A stretch of 12,100 nt of DNA from Baffinella frigidus (taxonomy: Eukaryota > Cryptophyceae > Cryptomonadales > Baffinellaceae): positions 96,152-108,251 of the forward strand of contig MU647372.1 of NCBI GenBank assembly GCA_026770585.1, in the 5' to 3' direction. A program made the position numbers and the translations under genes. Below are positions 11,673 through 12,100 of the stretch, one piece after another; the first letter of the stretch is position 1, and each line of letters opens with the position of its first letter. Under the pieces are notes generated by a model that saw nothing but the letters and a program-made list of their open reading frames with translations, was not told where the DNA came from and did no database searches.

Positions 11673-12100
11673 CCCGTGACGCCAGGTGGCGATTCCTCCT
11701 CCACCACCTCCACCCTGATGTCAGGTCCGTGAGCTCAGATCAGCGTCAGCGCTCATGCCCTGCCTCGCAAACTGAACCAGAAAACTATTCGATTTCATGA
11801 TGGTTCAGAACAGGCATTGACTCCGGCAGGTCCTAGGGCGCATGGGACTTTCCGGAAGAGACGCGGTCCTAGCAGCTCTGGGATCTACCTTAGTCAATAC
11901 CGTGTGCTAAATCACCCTCAAACCGAGTAGTTTTCGGATTGCGAAGCGTTGGGCGCTGCCATCGGAGGAAGGAGATGCACGTTGTGGTTCAGGGACAGGC
12001 ATGAACCGCACCACGGGGCGGGCGGGGTTCTGACCCTTGCGGGTCGGTGGCGGTCGGGCGAATCCCCCCATTCTTGCGGGGAAGAACCTGGCGTGTTCGC
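11673..12100. other. No gene seen to the window end
   Basis: Contains the two weak TGGTTCAG...ACAGGCAT repeats near 11811 and 11984 and short GC-rich hairpins (GACCC-TTGC-GGGTC near 12032; CCCC...GGGG near 12066). Nothing supports a coding or RNA gene. Confidence 0.45.

Overview
The window looks like nuclear DNA of a GC-rich, intron-bearing eukaryote, most likely a microalga or related protist. Three blocks of degenerate plant/algal-type telomere repeat (TTTAGGG and variants) occur inside the sequence. The two recognisable proteins are a cpn10 co-chaperonin and a nine-finger C2H2 zinc-finger protein. There are no bacterial operons, ribosome binding sites or prokaryotic mobile genes. Translations of the commonest repeat (peptides such as RGTSLIRNR) remind me of low-quality gene models from cryptophyte nuclear genomes; that is memory, not a search result.

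Layout. 1-95 is an (AT)n microsatellite, followed to about 515 by a tandemly duplicated repeat whose third copy lies inverted at 5237-5378. 559-3177 is a dense cluster of short foldback (palindromic) elements. 3868-4164 (minus) is an intact cpn10 gene. 4343-4948 (plus) may hold two exons of an unrecognised small gene diverging from cpn10. 5726-7008 holds two blocks of telomere-like repeat in opposite orientations. 7349-9678 is a second foldback cluster. 9794-10663 (minus) is the zinc-finger gene. From 10664 to the end there is mostly non-coding sequence, with two perfect inverted repeats and a third telomere-like block.

The main discovery is the foldback system. I see at least four sequence families that I name FB1 to FB4. 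FB1 (about 121 bp, 17 complete or partial copies) is almost entirely an inverted repeat. FB1, FB2 and FB4 share the terminal sequence TACAGGGGTA but have different subterminal arms. Copies are nested in one another at TA dinucleotides, with TA on both sides of the inserted copy. This is what cut-and-paste transposition of non-autonomous elements with a TA target duplication leaves. No transposase gene is visible, so any enzyme must act from elsewhere. A separate terminal-inverted-repeat element (7921-8117) carries a fragment resembling sequence at the start of the possible gene beside cpn10.

The two confident genes are not functionally linked by position; they look like single genes in a repeat-rich, perhaps subtelomere-derived, region.
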